This document shows, piece after piece, positions 14,805 to 15,166 of a stretch of DNA of 15,166 nucleotides. Under the pieces are notes generated by a model, which was not told the origin of the DNA, did no database searches, and saw nothing but the letters and a program-made list of their open reading frames with translations. The translations under genes were made by a program, and so were the position numbers. Position 1 is the first letter of the stretch; every line of letters starts with the position of its first letter. Where the stretch lies: the NCBI GenBank assembly GCA_946886275.1, contig CAMPIH010000039.1, positions 1 to 15,166 of the forward strand. Reading direction: 5' to 3'. The stretch is from an uncultured Sphingosinicella sp. Lineage in GTDB: Bacteria > Pseudomonadota > Alphaproteobacteria > Sphingomonadales > Sphingomonadaceae.

Positions 14805-15166
14805 ATGTCCAAAGCCGCGACTTTGATCTTCGCCCTCATCGCTTATGCGATCTTCTTCGCCACCTTCCTCTATCTGATCGCCTTCGTCGGCGATTTCAGC
14901 CTCGTCCCGCGTTCGGTCGACCGCGGCCCCGAAGCGTCGGTCGCCGTCGCCATCGTCATCGACTCGGCGCTGATCGCCTTGTTCGGCCTTCAGCACAGCA
15001 TCATGGCGAGGCCGGCCTTCAAGCGCGCCTGGACCCGCTTCGTGCCGCCGCAGTCGGAACGGAGCCTGTTCGTGCTGTTCGCGAGCCTGGCGCTCATCCT
15101 CCTGTTCGCCTTCTGGCGGCCGATCGGCGGGACATTGTGGAGCGTCGAGGCGCCGGCCGGGCAGGC
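14805..15166 (+). CDS. mddA: Methanethiol S-methyltransferase-like membrane protein (5' part)
   Basis: The first 120 residues are present and the gene continues past the window end. Three hydrophobic segments are visible (about 5-28, 45-63 and 87-104). The conserved cytoplasmic motif GLQHSIMARPAFKRAWTR, then VPPQSERSLFVLFASLALILLFAFWRP, matches the MddA branch of the isoprenylcysteine methyltransferase/NnrU-like membrane superfamily. MddA methylates methanethiol with S-adenosylmethionine to give dimethyl sulfide. The catalytic C-terminal part, with the SAM-binding residues, lies outside the window, so the activity is inferred from N-terminal similarity only; another NnrU-like methyltransferase is possible. 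The ATG is fixed by AGGAGGT five bases upstream. The gene is divergent from the AraC-hydrolase fusion, which may regulate it. Confidence 0.7.
   Translation, partial: MSKAATLIFALIAYAIFFATFLYLIAFVGDFSLVPRSVDRGPEASVAVAIVIDSALIALFGLQHSIMARPAFKRAWTRFVPPQSERSLFVLFASLALILLFAFWRPIGGTLWSVEAPAGQ

Overview
This is a GC-rich chromosomal window that most likely comes from an alphaproteobacterium of the order Sphingomonadales. That placement is an inference from the gene complement: a DUF6491-type lipoprotein, very short single-domain PilZ proteins, an oligopeptidase B with a PEWPEWGNP-like loop, and a SerRS with an LNNTAIASPR motif 3. No rRNA gene or other decisive marker is present. Most of the window is ordinary housekeeping DNA with tight gene packing. 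The two parts worth a second look lie at its ends.

Left end (1-312). The last ten codons of an unidentified plus-strand gene end at 33. Directly on that stop codon begins a 271-bp non-coding element (32-302) bounded by perfect 24-bp terminal inverted repeats. It contains two internal hairpin arms and looks like a small palindromic or MITE-like repeat. It ends ten bases from the stop of pepN.

Peptidase, transporter and aldolase block (313-5380). pepN (M1 aminopeptidase N) runs on the minus strand. Divergent from it is a small lipoprotein. Convergent with that lies a minus-strand operon of ltaE (threonine aldolase) and an EamA/DMT exporter, joined by a 4-base GTGA stop/start overlap. The order fits an amino-acid metabolism/export pair, but the substrate is unknown.

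Small-protein and tRNA block (5381-6992). Two PilZ-domain genes lie 7 bases apart and both keep the RxxxR and DxSxxG c-di-GMP motifs. They are followed by a 55-residue charged protein, a minus-strand tRNA-Thr(GGT) with an encoded CCA end and a good -35 box, and a 50-residue basic protein.

Peptidase and synthetase block (7009-13315). A 597-residue aminopeptidase P (minus) is divergent from oligopeptidase B (plus). Oligopeptidase B is translationally coupled by an ATGA overlap to a hotdog-fold thioesterase. The thioesterase converges with, and overlaps by 4 bases, an alpha/beta hydrolase, whose GTG start lies inside the 3' end of serS. With pepN, the window holds three peptidases able to work on short peptides.

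Right end (13406-15166). A 420-residue fusion of an AraC-type DNA-binding domain to a complete alpha/beta hydrolase is transcribed divergently from the start of an MddA-like (methanethiol S-methyltransferase family) membrane protein that runs off the window. The 136-base gap between them carries three CGATCA direct repeats about two helical turns apart, a short inverted repeat, and a 12-bp palindrome touching the downstream ribosome binding site. A regulator that senses or hydrolyses its own ligand and controls its neighbour is the most interesting hypothesis here, but nothing in the sequence proves it.
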